From Gordionus sp. m RMFG-2023 (taxonomy: Eukaryota; Nematomorpha; Gordioida; Chordodea; Parachordodidae): a DNA stretch of 64,000 nt. Each line of letters begins with the position of its first letter. The stretch's first letter is position 1. Under the pieces are notes generated by a model. That model made no database searches, had not been told where the DNA came from, and saw only the letters and a list, made by a program, of their open reading frames with translations. Both the position numbers and the translations under genes were made by a program. Positions 15,001 through 30,000 of this stretch are shown here, piece after piece. The stretch lies in contig NC_088778.1 in assembly GCF_954871325.1 (NCBI RefSeq), positions 2,141,743 to 2,205,742 of the forward strand, written 5' to 3'.

Positions 15001-18000
15001 TTATTCGGCGGATAATTTGCTCGATACAAATGATTACGATTGTCTCCCCTATGCCTCCTCTATATATCCTACGGATCATATGGAAGAAGATGAAGTTAAC
15101 TCCTTCCGAATACTCATGGAAAAGCTATTGCAGCATGTTGATAACACGGAATCTTCGCTAGGTCAGACTAAAAACTCCCAATAGTATAGAGAACAATCTT
15201 TGAGAATTGGGTTCCTTAATAAAATCTAGGCCTATTTTTCTTCTACCCTGAATTTCATTTATAAGTAGAAATCTTAGAACAAGATACGATAAATTGTGAT
15301 AATAATGATTTTTTTATGACTTAAATAAATATCTTTAATTCTTGTCTAATTCGATCCTTAAATTCTCTACAATTACCTAATTCATATTTTTTTTCTAATC
15401 TAACACTCTTATTCATTATCAAAAATGAAATGTTTTCAAAATATTCAAAATATTTTGCCTCCCCCCCCCCCCTCTCAGTGATTCCCTAAGTTAAAAACAA
15501 ATTCTGGTTATGGGCCCTTGCAAGCAAGTCCTTGATCTTTTATTTTGGAATTTATAAATTTAGTTATTTTTATTTATAACATATTTTTTTTAAAATATTT
15601 TATATATAAAAATAATAATTTTTTTTTACAGATGATGTTATTTTGCAAAACTATTTTCCCCTATTGTATCCCAACACCAATAAGGATAATCCCTTCCAAA
15701 AAATTAAAGATTGCAGGAATGTGATTGGTGGATATGTCGATCGCCTATTTGCTAATCCTATAAAGTAATTTTACAAAATATTCATTCATATATATTATTA
15801 CTCGTTACGCAGCTTGTTAAAGGTGAAGGACGCCTTCGAAAGTTTATTCCCTTGTTACCGCGAGCTCGGGGAGATTATCCGCAAACTTTCCGCGTTATCG
15901 TCGAAAACATTTTTGGAGGAAGATTTTTGCGATTTCCCGTTGACGGACGGCGACAGCGCGATGGCCGATGACGAGAATATGTGTTACGACGCTCTCAACG
16001 GGGATCTATCTTGCAAATACCTTCTTAGCGTCGTTTTATTTAGAATAAAATTTCAATTCCTGCCGGCCCTCGTCCTTTCCACCCTTTTGCAGGAAATGTT
16101 CAAACATTTCCATTCGTTCCTCCACCTGTTTGATGTCGATCAAACGCGAGATTTCGAGGTTTGTTTGCTCATTTCAAAGCCCGAAATATTTAACCGTTCT
16201 TAATTTATTTTTTTTTTGAGTAGATTTAATGATTTATTCTTTTATCATGTAATGAAGGTTTTTTGTTTTTTTTTCGGGTAACCATGGATTCATGAGCCTC
16301 TGTCAAAGGCCGTTCCCTTGTCGTTATTTTCGGGAGGGGGGGGACTAAGAACTTGAGCATAAACTCGTTAATAATCATCAGATTCTTCGAGGTCTACAAA
16401 CATCGTTTAAACGAATCGAATAATTATACTATTTGGTATTCGTACAAATAATAATTTACTATTTGGTATTCGTTTCGAATAGTTTTTTTTTAAATTATAA
16501 AATAATATATATGCTCTAATTGTTATTGACAGAAATTATTATTGTGTGCCATTTTAAGGGCAAAGAGTCTTTATTATTGTTTATTCTTGACACGTGATAT
16601 TTGACAGAAAATTTAAGAACTTTTGTCAATCACAGTCACCTGTCCAAGATTTAGGTTATAATTCGATTTTGAATAAAGTTAATTATTTGAACAATGTGGA
16701 ATAAGATATCATTCGATTCGTTATATTGAGTATATTAATATTAGTTATTGTTAGCAAGAAGACTAGAATTAGGGGAAGAAAAGTGAATATTTATGTATGG
16801 GCCATTTTATAATTATGTTAATTAAAAATTTTGATATTTTTTCCGGTTCTGATGCCATTCCACAATTTTCCCCAATTTCCATTTTTAGGGGGTTTTTATC
16901 AAATTTATTCGTGATTAAAATATACGAATTAAATATAAATCAATCTAAAATGTTACATCGTACATTTTATTTTTTCGAATGGAAGAGTAGTCAACAATAA
17001 TTTAACTTCGATATCTTTGCGCAACATAGTTTTTGATCGATCATATGGTATCCATATGGTTTCTTACGTGTGAATGAATGATTATGCTTTTTTTTGAGAT
17101 CGATTATATACAACGTTTTAGGAATGACGCTACTATGAGTTCAGTTCTAACGCGATTAGAAATTCAAAAAAAAAAACTTTAACATTTGGGCACGCCATTT
17201 GGTTGATATCAAATTCTAAGGCTCGAAGAACGACCAATTTTTTCGCGTAATCGGCCTAACCTCGTTCATCTCTTATATAGGCAACATCTAAGCACACGTT
17301 CTGACCTTACCCTAAACTATACGTGTTTATGAGACGTTCACGCAGCGATGTGTTATTTTTTCAAATTTAAATCATTTTTTGTGAGCGCGTTTTGATTTTT
17401 CCGGAATCATGTTCCATCACGTGTAGAAATTTAGCAGCTGATCTTTGAGTCATTTATAATTTGTCTAAAAAAAAATCTGTAGAAAAAAAAGGAGAATATA
17501 AAAATAAGTGTCTGAAATTCATAGGGTAGGTATTCCATGTTGGAATATGCATTTCCGGTAACATAGGATTACTAAACGATTCAAAAATGTGCACCCTATT
17601 TCTCCACGCGGTCCTGATCCAGGTCTTCTATAATTTTGGTTTAGCCTTCTTTTTTATTTTTATTTTATGAGTATAAAAATTAGGATAAAATCGAATTGAT
17701 TTAAATATTTATTATTATGATTAGTTTACCGAAATCTCTAAAGTCTCTGACAGCGATACCCTGAGAAATGAGTTAGAAGATGCCACCTGCGCCATCAGCG
17801 TTACGCTCTCCCGCCTCTTTTACTTGACCTGGTTCTCGGGCGTCGTTATGGTGTCCTCCGACACGAGGAATTCAAAGTAATAATATATTCAAAAGTACGA
17901 TATTCTCCATCTTAGAAAGCTAAATATCAATGGAACTTTCCAGAATACCAATTTTAAAATATGTGTCTCGGCTTTCCTGTTCAAAGTTTTTCTGTAAAAA

Positions 18001-21000
18001 CGTACCTATTTCCACGAACTTTAAGTCGACTGTGGAATGAAAGATTACACAATAAAGAATACTTTGATGGCGACGAAGGGTTTTACGAATATAGAAGAAA
18101 AATCGACTACTGTAATTGGTAAAAACGTGATGTATCAAACATTTTAATTAATAAGAGGTGGTAAAATGAATATTTTAAAGTGAAACATGGTAATCAAGTA
18201 AAAAAAAAACAATTTGAATCAATAAATTTAACTCGAATATGATATGATAATTTTGATAAACGAAACAATTTTCAAGACTCTATTGAAATAAATATAGATG
18301 ATGTTTTGGAGATAAGAGGGATTACTAATAAATAAAGAATCCAAGAAAAAAAATATTATTTGCATATATGGGGATTAGTAGTTTGGCAGAGATGAGGCCA
18401 TTTATATTTCCAAGATTCTTAAAGTTATTATGATGAAATAGTTGAAATTGGTAAGGCAGTGTTTAAACCCACTTCAACTTTGTTTAGTTCTAGGATTAAA
18501 TTTATTCGAATAGAAAGAGGAGAAGGCGAAGCAGTTGTTTTAATCATTTCGAGAATAATCCAGTAAATCTTTTAATCCAAAAGTACCCACATAATATTAA
18601 AGTAAAAAGAAATTTTAATTATTACAATAATAAGAAAAATAACAATTTTAAGTATGGAGATATTAGTTAATTGAACAATAATGATGTGGATAAGAACAAT
18701 GACTGTTCACGATGTGGAAGACCTCATCATAATGTTTTGCATCAAAGGAGAAATGTTACAATTGCCAACAGGTAGAGCGCTATGCAAAATGCTGTAAGGG
18801 ACGTGAGCCACATGTTATGCATCAAGATGATAATGAATCATCAGATTCAATTAACAACATCTCCCTAATTGGTAGAAACAGTTCTAAGATATCCGTTAGG
18901 ATAAACAGAATACCAATTGAATTTGATTATGATACGGGCGCACAGGTTACCGTAATTGGAGAACAATATTGGGATGAAATTGGCTGGCCAAAACTTGAAC
19001 CAACAAAACCATTGTCAGTTTACGGAAATCAACAGCTGGACGTCCTTGGTGGAACTATTGTAAGAGTGCAACTTGAATATATAGGCCGATCCTTACCAAT
19101 TGTGGTTACCCGTTAAAATGGCATACCACTGTTTGGACTACCATGCTAATTCAACTAGAATCAAATTTTTATCTTGAACAATCTCCTTATAAATATTTAA
19201 TAAGGCCAATGCATTTATACGTTTTTCACCGGTGGTATTTCTTAAATAGGTTTAAAGTTGAAACAAGACCTTTCATTATTTGCAGATACTAATTGGTAAG
19301 TTAGCTAAAATAATTAATGTTTTTAGGCAGGGGATCTAAAGTGCAATTACACATAGAAAGGGTGTGGAGTGCATTTTTCGATCTCAAAGAATACTCTATT
19401 CTGTCAAGATTTTTATACCAAAGTCCCACATCACAAGGTAACTTATCATATGAGCATACTAAATCATCAGCGTAAAAATCTGAGATTTTCTTAATATCCT
19501 CCCGTGTTTCAAGTGTAATCAACAGTTTTGACTCAACCTTTAAAATAAAATTATGACTAATAAATCTTCCCTTTAATCGAAATAAAAATGTTATAAATGA
19601 GGGGAGTAAAAATGGAAATTCCAGTGCTGCAAATACAAATATCATATAGATCGATAAAGAGTTTCACCTAATCTTGTCTTTCAATGACTCTAGTCGGACA
19701 AAATCTTTTTAGTTTCTTCTTTTTTTTTGATTCTTTGAGTCAGTGTCATGATACGTTTAAATAAACAGCTCCCTTTTCATGGGAGGTGTGAAATAGTTAC
19801 GAAGCAAAGATATTGTTTTCTAAATTTTTGTAAAATATATGAGAATTATTAAAGATATTGTACATTAAACATACATAAATAATATTAAAAAACTTATAAA
19901 TTCTAATTAAATTAAAATACTTTTACGTAAACTGTTCCTGATGTCCCGAATTTTACGCGTCTAAAGATATCTTTAAATTTAGGCAATGTGAACTACAGTG
20001 AACACAGAGGGCAGTGCTGTAAAGCTCTCCTATCCTTGACTGCAAACCCTCAACATGACCGCTCATCCAGGGAGCTCCATCATATCCTTGGCCTTTCATC
20101 GAGTTTAAATTTAACCCTAAAAGTCTTGAAGTGACGATATAATTTCTGTTCGCTATCGTCTCCCATTTAGTATCATGCAAATAAAATAAATTGAACAAAC
20201 AGTTCCCTTCATTTTAAAATCTTCTGACTCCAGTAGTTGCTGTATATTGGCCACGTCAGAAGTCTTATCAATCAGCTAAAAAACTAAAGAAAAAAGTACC
20301 GTTTTCACCTTTCCTGAAATTCCACCTAAAATTAATTTATTGCATATTGAAATAGCACATTTTGTATTGAAGGACTTAGATAAGTCGCATTTTTGGGAGA
20401 GTTGCCAAAAAGATTTGTACATGTTTCATTATTAGCACATAATAGTTTTAACAACTCCTTAAAATTTCCTTCATTGTTGTTGGAACAGATTGCTGTTAAG
20501 GGACTAAAGGATACTTTATCTGCCCTTAGTGCTAGACCCTGCCTCTATGGCCAAATAATAGCATCAATAAATTATCATTGTCATTTTCCTATCATTTGTA
20601 ACTTGTTTCAATTTTCATCAGGAAAGGATGTTGTATTTGCAGCATTGGAATTTTCATTTTTATTCCCCTTATTGATACATTTTTTTCAATAAAAAGTAAT
20701 ATTTATTAGTCACAATTTTATTTTAAAAAGCTTTTATTTTTAATAAATATATTTATATTTTAAGAATATTAAAAGAGGTGGTTTTTCTTTTTCTAAATAA
20801 TTTTTTTTAAAAATATATCTATATTTTAAGTATATTAAAAGAGGTGGTTTTTCTAAATTATTTTTTTATTAATATTTATGTCAAACTTTTTTTTAATGCG
20901 ACAATTGTCATATGCGTTATTTTTTAAGATTTTTGAAATTTTTGGACACAAAAGGGGTATAATATAATTTATATTGTAAAGATATTATATTATAAATTCA

Positions 21001-24000
21001 GCCGGTTGAGTCTAAACTGTTGATTACACATGAAACACGAGAGTATATTAAGAAAATCAGTGTTTTACGCTAATGATTTACTTTGTGATGTCAGATTTTG
21101 ATATAAAAATCTTGACAGAATAGAGTATTCTTTGAGATCAAAAAATGCTCTGCAGGCCCTTTCCATGTGTATTTCCACTTTAAATTCCCTACCTATTATC
21201 AAAACATTATTGATTATTTTAGCTACCTTACCAATTAGTACCTGCACTAATGTAAGGTCTTTTTCAACTTTAAAAAGGTTAAAAATCTATTTAAGAAATA
21301 CCACCGGTGAAAAACGTATAAATGCATTGGCCTTATTAAATATTTATAAGGAGATTGTTCAAGATAAAAATTTGATTCTAGATGAATTAGCATGGTAATC
21401 CAAACAGGGGTATGCCATCTGAACGGGTAACCACAATTGGTAATGATCGGCCTCTATTTTCAAGTTGCGCTCTTACAATTGTTTCACTAAGGACGTCCAG
21501 CTGTTGATTGCCGTAAACTGACAATGGTTTTGCTGGTCCAAGTTTTGGCCTGCCAATTTCATCCCAACCCAATGTCGTTTTCCAATAACCGGTGGGCCCG
21601 TATCATAATCAAATTCAATCGGTACTCCATTTATCCAAACCGGATATCTTAGCACTCTATCAATTTGAGAGATGTTGCTAATTGAATCTGATGATTAATT
21701 ATCATCTTGATGCATAACATGTGGCTCACGTCTCTTACAGTATTTTGAAGAGTACCCTACTTTTTGGAAATTGCAACATTTCACCCTAGATGCAGAATAT
21801 TGGAAATGAGGTGTCAGTTCTTCCACATCGTGAACAGTCATTGTTCTTACCCATATCATTATTATTCAATTTACTATTTATCTCTATACTGAAAATTGTT
21901 ATTATTATTATTGTTGTAATAATTAAAATTTTCTTTGACGTTGTGCGTGGATTAAAAGGATTTACTTGATTATTCTCCATTTGCTACTTAGGATCTGTTT
22001 TTTACTTCCATATTTATAACTTCATTCTCAGCTCTTTCCATTGCTGAAACTTGTTGAAAGTTCGCCTTTTCTCCCAGGTCATTTATTCCATCTGGAAATC
22101 TGATGCGAATAATTTTCTCCAATGCAGCCATTTTAATTTCTCCCACCAAGGTCACATTCGAACTTACACTCACGTGCCAACCCTTTAAGTCGATCTGTAA
22201 ACTCAGCAACTGCCTCGCCTTCCCTTCCATCCTAGAACTAAACAAAGTTTAAATGGGTTTAAACACTACCTTACCATTTTTAACTATTTCATCATAATTA
22301 AGTTCCTTTTGATTCTTGGAACTATAAATGACCTCATTCCTGCCAAATTGCTAATCCCCATGTATGCAAATAATATTTTTTTTAAATGTGGGTTTCTTTA
22401 TTTACTAATTAGCCCTCTTACCTCCAACACACATCATCTATATATTCAATATAGTCTTGAAAATTGTGTTGTCTATCAAAATTTTCAAATTTTAGATTGT
22501 CATTATTCGTGTCACTTAAAAATTTCATTTCACCACTCTTATTAATTAAAATGTTAGATTCATCACTTTTTACCAATTAGAATAGTTGGTTTTTTTCTTC
22601 TTTATTCATAAAATCCATCGTCGCTATTAAAGTAATCTTTATTTATCTAATCATTTATTCCACAAAACAAACAAAAACATGTTATCGCTGACAATCATAA
22701 AAACATATGATAATCATCATAATATAATTTAAATTGAAAAGAATGATAAGCGTAAGATGGAAAATCCTATGAGGTTGGATTACATTCTATTTAGATTATA
22801 TCATGATGATTATCATATGTTTTTATGATCGACAGTGTTAACATGTCATTTTTGATTTTAACATTATAAATCTAAATTTTTTTTTATTAATAAAAAGGTA
22901 ACGGGTAGCGTATAGTGTTGTTAAAAAGTTCGACTCTGGTCGATTTATAAAAACGGCATTTTAGCCAAAATTATACTATGTAAACTTGGGAGATTTTCCT
23001 CATAGATGGCAACAAGGTTTTGATCTCTACTTGACAAATCTCTTTTTATTTCTTTCTTCACTTTCTTTCTTTCTTTACTTTCTTTCTTCTCTTTCTTTCT
23101 TTTTATAACGCGCATAAATTGAGCGTTTCAAACGCTGCATTGCAAGCGCCAATAATGCCTTTCGAATGGCCATCATGGTAAAATTACCGTTTGACGTTAG
23201 CAACCATTTAAAAAAAAATAGTTTTTTTTTATTCTTCGTATTTGTAATATTCAGAGTTGTTAAAGGATCTAGATACAAGTATCTAGATCCTGTATCTAGA
23301 TATAAAAATGTGGTATCTGTACCTGTATCTAGATAGATTTTTGATTAAAATGTCTGTATCTAGATATTGTTTTAGACGATGTATCTCTATCCAGATCCAT
23401 TTAAAAAGTATCTTTTAACAACTCTGGTAATATTATATAAAAATGTAATGTAATATAAATAACTCTTACTTATAATCCTAAAAAAAAAATTAGAATATTT
23501 AGAAAATTAAAAGAAATAAGAAGGCAGACGATAATATAATTTTCAAAAAATCACTTTTTTTAAAAATTTTGAATCAATCGACGATATTAATAAAATAGAC
23601 AACCTCAATTTAAACTAGGAATGCTTTCGCTCACTTTGTGCCATACAGATTTTCTTTTAAAACATAACACTGATAATTACCCCCCCCCCCTTCTTTCCAA
23701 TAATTTTTCGAATTTATGAACGATGATTTAAATAATTATATTTAATAAAAAAATCAATAATGCTAAGGAACCTCGCGAAGCAACAATTAGAATTACTGAA
23801 AATCGACTCCATATGTTCCATCTCTGACCACGAAGATTCTGGTAAAATAAAAAATTTTCAATTTTTTTTTTCTTTACAATTTTATACCTTTTGGAATTTG
23901 TAACTTTTATATATGTAATTAAAAGTATTACATACTCCATTGATATATACAAAACATAGCAAATTAATAATCAAATAAATTAAACTTTTAGTTTTTAGAA

Positions 24001-27000
24001 CCATCAATGATTTTATTATTTCATATTTTACATCAAGACAAAGACAATAAAAATTATTCTTCAACAAAGACAATAATATATTTTTTCCCCAAGGAAAAAA
24101 CATTATCAATAAAATTTCCTTTTGATTGACATTTTGTATATAAAATTATATATATGTATAAATACATATAACGTGAAAGTTAACTGACATTTCATATATA
24201 AATTATATATATATATGTATAAATATATAACTTAAACGTACAAAATCACAACAGTAACCAGTTTGGGTAATCTTGGAATGGGGAAGGGGATGGGGGGGGG
24301 GGGAAATTTTTTTTTTTGATTGGATCAAAATTTTGCCTTTAATTTTATTTGTGATTTTTGGTGATCTTAAAATTTTTAAATGCTCATAGATTTTTTGTTA
24401 AATCCCGCTTCTAAAAGATATTTTAGAAAAGTCGGCATGATATCGCTAATTTGAGCTATCTTTTTAATTATTATATAGAAAAAAAACCTTCCAAATTTGA
24501 GCGGAAATGCATCAAATTTGCTATATAAATTTTCAATTTTTTTAAAAAGCTTCGCCGAACGAAACCGTTCTTTTCGATTTGAATAAAACACTAAAACAAC
24601 AAATTCTGGCCCATTCGAATATCGACATCGAAAATTCGCAAGAGGACCACGAGGCCGACCATATCCAGATTCTACAAAATCGAATCCTCAGATATATGTA
24701 AAAAAAAAAGGAAGGAAGAAATTTCTTTATCTCTGTTTTTTTTTTCAGGCGCCCAAAATAAACAAACAAATTACTAAAATTATAAAATAAATAAAAAGAT
24801 AATATGTGATAGAAATACAATTACGAGTAAATCCGCGAAATTAAGTCGACACAATTAGTCCGCCAAATTAAGAAGTCGGCTTTAACTCTATTCGCTAATG
24901 TGGATTCTCGATAAAAAACTTTCGCCATAAAATTTTAATCGCGATTAACAACATTCGCGGTAAAAATATTTATTGGTAAACCATAGTTTCCTTAAATGGA
25001 ACAAATTGTATTGTGTGTAACGTTTAAAGTAGTGTTTTACCGCTATCTGATATAACAATAAAGTTGAAAAAAAAACATATAAAATACATTGATATAGTTT
25101 TCTTAAAAATGTTGGAATCCATATAGGATACGATAATGTCCTGTTATTTTGATGGGATATTGATTTCATCATTAACACACTGGAGCCTACTTTTGCAGAC
25201 TCTCTAATTCATACATCCACTTGTTTAAGGATTATAATTTCTATGTTAAAATGATGATTATTTTATATTTTAATCACGTGATGTTAAACGGTTATTTTCT
25301 TATTTTTTTTTGGAGATGGCCCTGTGACACCTCCAAATTCACGTCACCGACGACGAGCTCTCATGCTCGTCATTTGGAATCGAACGTTTACGACATCGTG
25401 TTTTACCTTTTCGCGAAGTGCCAATTTAAAACTCTGATAACGTACATCGAACTCGTGAAACCGTTCCTAAATTCCCGCCAAGATGCTCATTTTTTTAACG
25501 GCCAAGTCAGTGTAATCAAGGAAGCCTCCCTTAACGATACTCATAAAATTGGGAACTTCCTCGACTTTTTCCAGGCTCTAGGCTTACTTAACAAGTATAG
25601 CGTATCACAAACACCTCCCGACTCGGGACGTTTCGAAGATTTGGAGTTAGCCAGAAAGATATTTCTTCGAATCTCCTACGATATTCCCGGAAACGATCCT
25701 TTTTTCCGGAATTTAGGTATTTTCGATCCCATTCCTACTATTCCTACGACGCGCAATCCGGATGAGGTTCGGGAGGAAGGCGGAATCGGAAAAATATTGA
25801 ATATCGTATATCGGCTACGCTACTTTTTTAAAGTTATTTTGTAATATTTACTAAATGTTTTAAAAATAGATATTAGGTATCAATTTAATCGCCCACCCCC
25901 AAAAATGACCTCGTTTATTGTAATCGCGGTGTCGAACAAGCCAAGCCTTAATTATGGCTAAACGATAGCACATCTAGAAAATTTAACAGTGTGTATTTAG
26001 TAATCTTAGCAGCTCGGTACGATTTCACGCTATTTTCGCGCTTAACTTGAAACGCGCCATCGCCAGCTCTCAGGCCTCGTTTATAGTAAAGAACGAAATA
26101 CAATGCGGAATTCACCGCCAAACGATAGCATAGATTTAACATGTATTTTGTAAATTCTGCATCGCTTGAAACGACATCGCTATATTTTCTTACTATGAAC
26201 GCGGCCCTTACTCTGTCTACGGGCATGCATAGTATATTTTGGAACGTTCTAGCGTTGGATAAATTAAACATTCAACAAAATATAATATATTATTAAATTC
26301 GCATATGTTACTTTGAAATCGTGGAAGTTAAATCAGAATTAATACAATTAGTATGCAGACGATTAATGTTTTAATTTGTCAAATGCTCGAAATATTTTAA
26401 AAAGTTTTTGAAGTTCGATTATTGGTTAATGCCATCTTTTTATTTTAACAACAAAAAACAGCTGATAGGCGTTTATGACATTCTAAAACTCTCGAAGGAA
26501 ATTATGAGACTCCTACAGCATATGATCGTGCAATTAGACGCCTGCAATGACATTCTAGCTAAAATCTCCCCAAATCACACAGACAGAGATGGTTTAATTG
26601 AATACCTAAATCAAGTCAGTCACAAATTATGGTCCACTAAATTCAAGTATTCTATGGAAGAGAAAGATTTCAACTCGGCTTTCGCTGCTATCCAAAGGCA
26701 CACGGATTACCCTACGTGAGCGTCTATTTCACTTAACCGGAAATCGATATTTTCATACTTGTATCTTTTTTAAGAATTATATTTCGCCATTTTCTTTTAC
26801 CTCATATGGTATTATGAAGTTGTGAAGTAATCACATCAAGTTTGAAAAATGATACTCTTCTATAATATATATAATCAATGGCGCCACGCTATGGGAGGAG
26901 AGTTAACATGCGTTTGATCGCCTCATGCATAGTATCATTTAATAATCGATTGCTATTTTTTTTTTAAATTACACAAGGAGAGTAGATTGTCTTCGAGTCT

Positions 27001-30000
27001 TCCTCAACACCCTGTACGCCAAAAATGTTTTGGAAGTTATCGCGAGGATAGAGTACGACGACTTGTACCAAGAAGCGACGGATATCCTGAAGCTCTGCGT
27101 CGATAATCGCCAATACTCCATCGACAGTTACTCGAATGGTTCTTCTACGATGAGTATCCAGGAAATCGAAGAAGTCATTAATGAGAGCGGTCATAATTTT
27201 TTGTACGCCTTTTACGTGGATCATGGTGATCTAACATCTGGTATCTTATCCCAAAATTTTATTAATATACATATTTTTTTTTTGAAAAAGTCTGTTACTA
27301 TCTGATTTATCGAAAATAATTTTTCATACATAGCATATTTAGTATATGTGACGCATGCGTATGATATTAAGAAAATGATGGTCGTTTATAAAAAGGAATA
27401 AGTAAGCTCACTCTCCCCGTGTTCGGTTTGGGTCCACATGAGCATTTATGAGTCCCTTCATGATAATATATTCGTATTTATCACAAAACTCCAAGAGGAA
27501 AAAAGATAATAATTTGGAGGACAACACTTTAAGATTTACTTCCTACTCACTCCCCATCCATCTCCTTTTTTTTCTTCAATTTTTGCCTCCATTCCTTATT
27601 TCTTTTCCTTCCAATTAAAATATTTTCAAAATTTTAAAGCTTTATCGATAATGATGGAGTTGGCTCTAAAGTGCGGAAATCTCGTTAAAAATGTCATCAA
27701 CACGTCTTCCAGCTTTGATGACTATTACCCGGTTTTTATTAGCGTCGCTCAGGTCATGGCCAGAGCTTTATTGACAGTCGTGAACGGCGTGAACATAGAT
27801 CCTCGCATAAAATTTGTGCCTGTAGTGATACAAAAAAACGAAAAGATTCGTGACGACAAATTGGTGGAACTAATGGATTCTAATCTGAGAGAGACGGAGG
27901 ATGCGATAGATGAAAAGGGTATATTTTAAATATATATAATAAAATCGCTTTTAATATTTAATTTTACTTCCCAATTTCCAATAATTAGCCGTATCTTCCG
28001 CGACTAAACCCCTGGATTACCGCGACATCATGACGTTCTACTTGTTAGTCAGCTCGCTCTTAAAATTGGAGATCGTCAATCCTAAGCGCAACAATGCCTC
28101 GCAAACTATCGAGCTATTCACGGATCACATTATCGGTTTCCCACCGATAAATGGGGCGACATCGGTGACCGTTACGATAAACGGAGTTTGCGATTCTCTT
28201 TGCGTCTCCGGCTCATTCAAGGACGCCTTCGCCTTGATATCCAACCTGATCCAGACCAAACCGTCCCCCAACGAAATCATTTACACACTGTTGGAAACGT
28301 TCTTCGAAAATTTGGCTAAAGTGTGCAGCATTTTAGAAATCAACGAAGGATCCCTTGTTAAAGTCAGGTGTGGTTAAAAGTATTTTAAAAAGAATGTTTA
28401 TTTTTGATAGCAATGGGGGTCAAAATAAACGAATTTTAATGGTTTTTTTTTTACTTGTTTACAGCTGATGATTTATATTAAAATAAATGCTAATCAAATT
28501 TGACTGACAGTGCTGTAAACGTTATACTTCGAAAAAGAAAACGAGATACTCGTTACTTTTGAAAAAAGAAAAAACGCGTTACCTTTACTTTACGCAAAAG
28601 TGACGCGTTTACTATTAGTATTTAAAAAATGCTAAATATTATATATAAATTTTCTTTTTATTTATTTTTTCTCCCATAGATAATAAAAATAAAAACTATA
28701 CAAAAATTAATATATTACAAGATAAGATCCTTTTTAAAATCAATTTTTTAAATGATTGATTTTCAAAATTTTGATCAGATAAACAAGAGCGCTTAGTGCT
28801 TAACATAGCTTTCGCGATGGGTTTGTAATTATATTAAAATAATAAAAATTTTAATTTTGGGGAATTAAAAATATTTAAAAAATGATCTTTATTTTCAAAA
28901 AAATATAAAAATACTTATTAGATCATCTTCTCAAGAATATTTATCAATGTTTTTTTAAAAAAATATTTGTCAGAATTATATCTGAATTCATATTTTTAGA
29001 TTTGTACTGCTGGACATCGAGGTTGGAATATTTGATTTAGGACACAATCTATTCTTACAAAGTGTGGTCTTAGCGCCCTTAATTTTCTTCATTGATGTAA
29101 AAAAAATGTTTCATGCTAGGGCCAAGTCAGAGTTAAATCATCTTCGTTTGAAGGAAATAATAAATGATATTAGGGAAATATAAATTAATATAACTTGATT
29201 GATTCCACTATTAATTAGATTAAAAATCACTTGATTGAATGAAATTCAATAACAAAAAAAAATATGTAATAAATAAAATTAAAAGGAAGAACCTTTGATG
29301 GTTGTTCTGAATTAAAAACTCGGTTTAAATTATTTATAAAATTTTTAAAAAATATATATATAATAAAGAATAAAACTTAAAAAAAAATTAAAGTATACTC
29401 AAAAAGTAACGAATTGTGTTCCTTTTCCTCAAAAGTGATTAACACCGTTACTCCTTTAGTAACGATGTTACTTTACAGCACTAGTATTAATATATTCTCT
29501 AAAAAAGGGATATAAGCTTTTTTTCAGTTTTCGTTCCTGTCCGATTAAATTTATAATAATATATCGATATTTTGTAATGAAGAAATTTATTGGGTCGGAA
29601 TTATCAATGGAATTGGTTAACGGATTCCACGGCGGAAGAGTCGCGTTCTTTGATGCCCACCAAAAATTACGAGTAAATCAAAATTAATCATTTTTTGGTA
29701 GTAGTAAAGATATAAAAAAAATGAATGAACGAAGAGAGGCTTTGCAGATTAGTTTCGAATAAAAGTTTGTCTTTTTTATTTAGCAAAAGGAATTTAAACC
29801 CCATTCATCCACCAATTATTTAAAAACGATCGGCTAATTTTCTTTTTTAAGATTGTTAACAATATAAATAATAGTCGCGTGTGTGCCTTTAGAAGAGTTT
29901 TGTAAAATTGTCTTATTTTTTTTTAAAAGCCAAAAGGCGTGGAATATAGCTAGACGGCATTTAGAAACTTTTTATGACTCCGATGCTACATCCACCTTTT

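Larger units (their letters stand above)
18025..22675. mobile_element. 4.6-kb palindrome: Ty3/gypsy gag-protease fossil plus hAT piece, duplicated in inverse
   Basis: Left arm 18025-19680 and right arm 20620-22675 are inverted copies of each other. Each arm carries a Ty3/gypsy-type gag with a CCHC knuckle (CSRCGR) and an aspartic protease (EFDYDTG box; + strand at 18817-19116, - strand at 21387-21660), joined tail to tail to the 3' end of a hAT transposase gene. The outermost ends mirror each other (tgtggaatgaaagatta and taatcatttattccaca). The gypsy part is broken in both arms and has no reverse transcriptase or LTR here. The fusion of two element types predates the inversion, because both arms share the same junction. 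It lies in Nup160 intron 8. Confidence 0.78.

Noticed and set aside
17920-18138. 72-aa - strand ORF
   Set aside because: Antisense to the start of the gag-like frame in the left palindrome arm.
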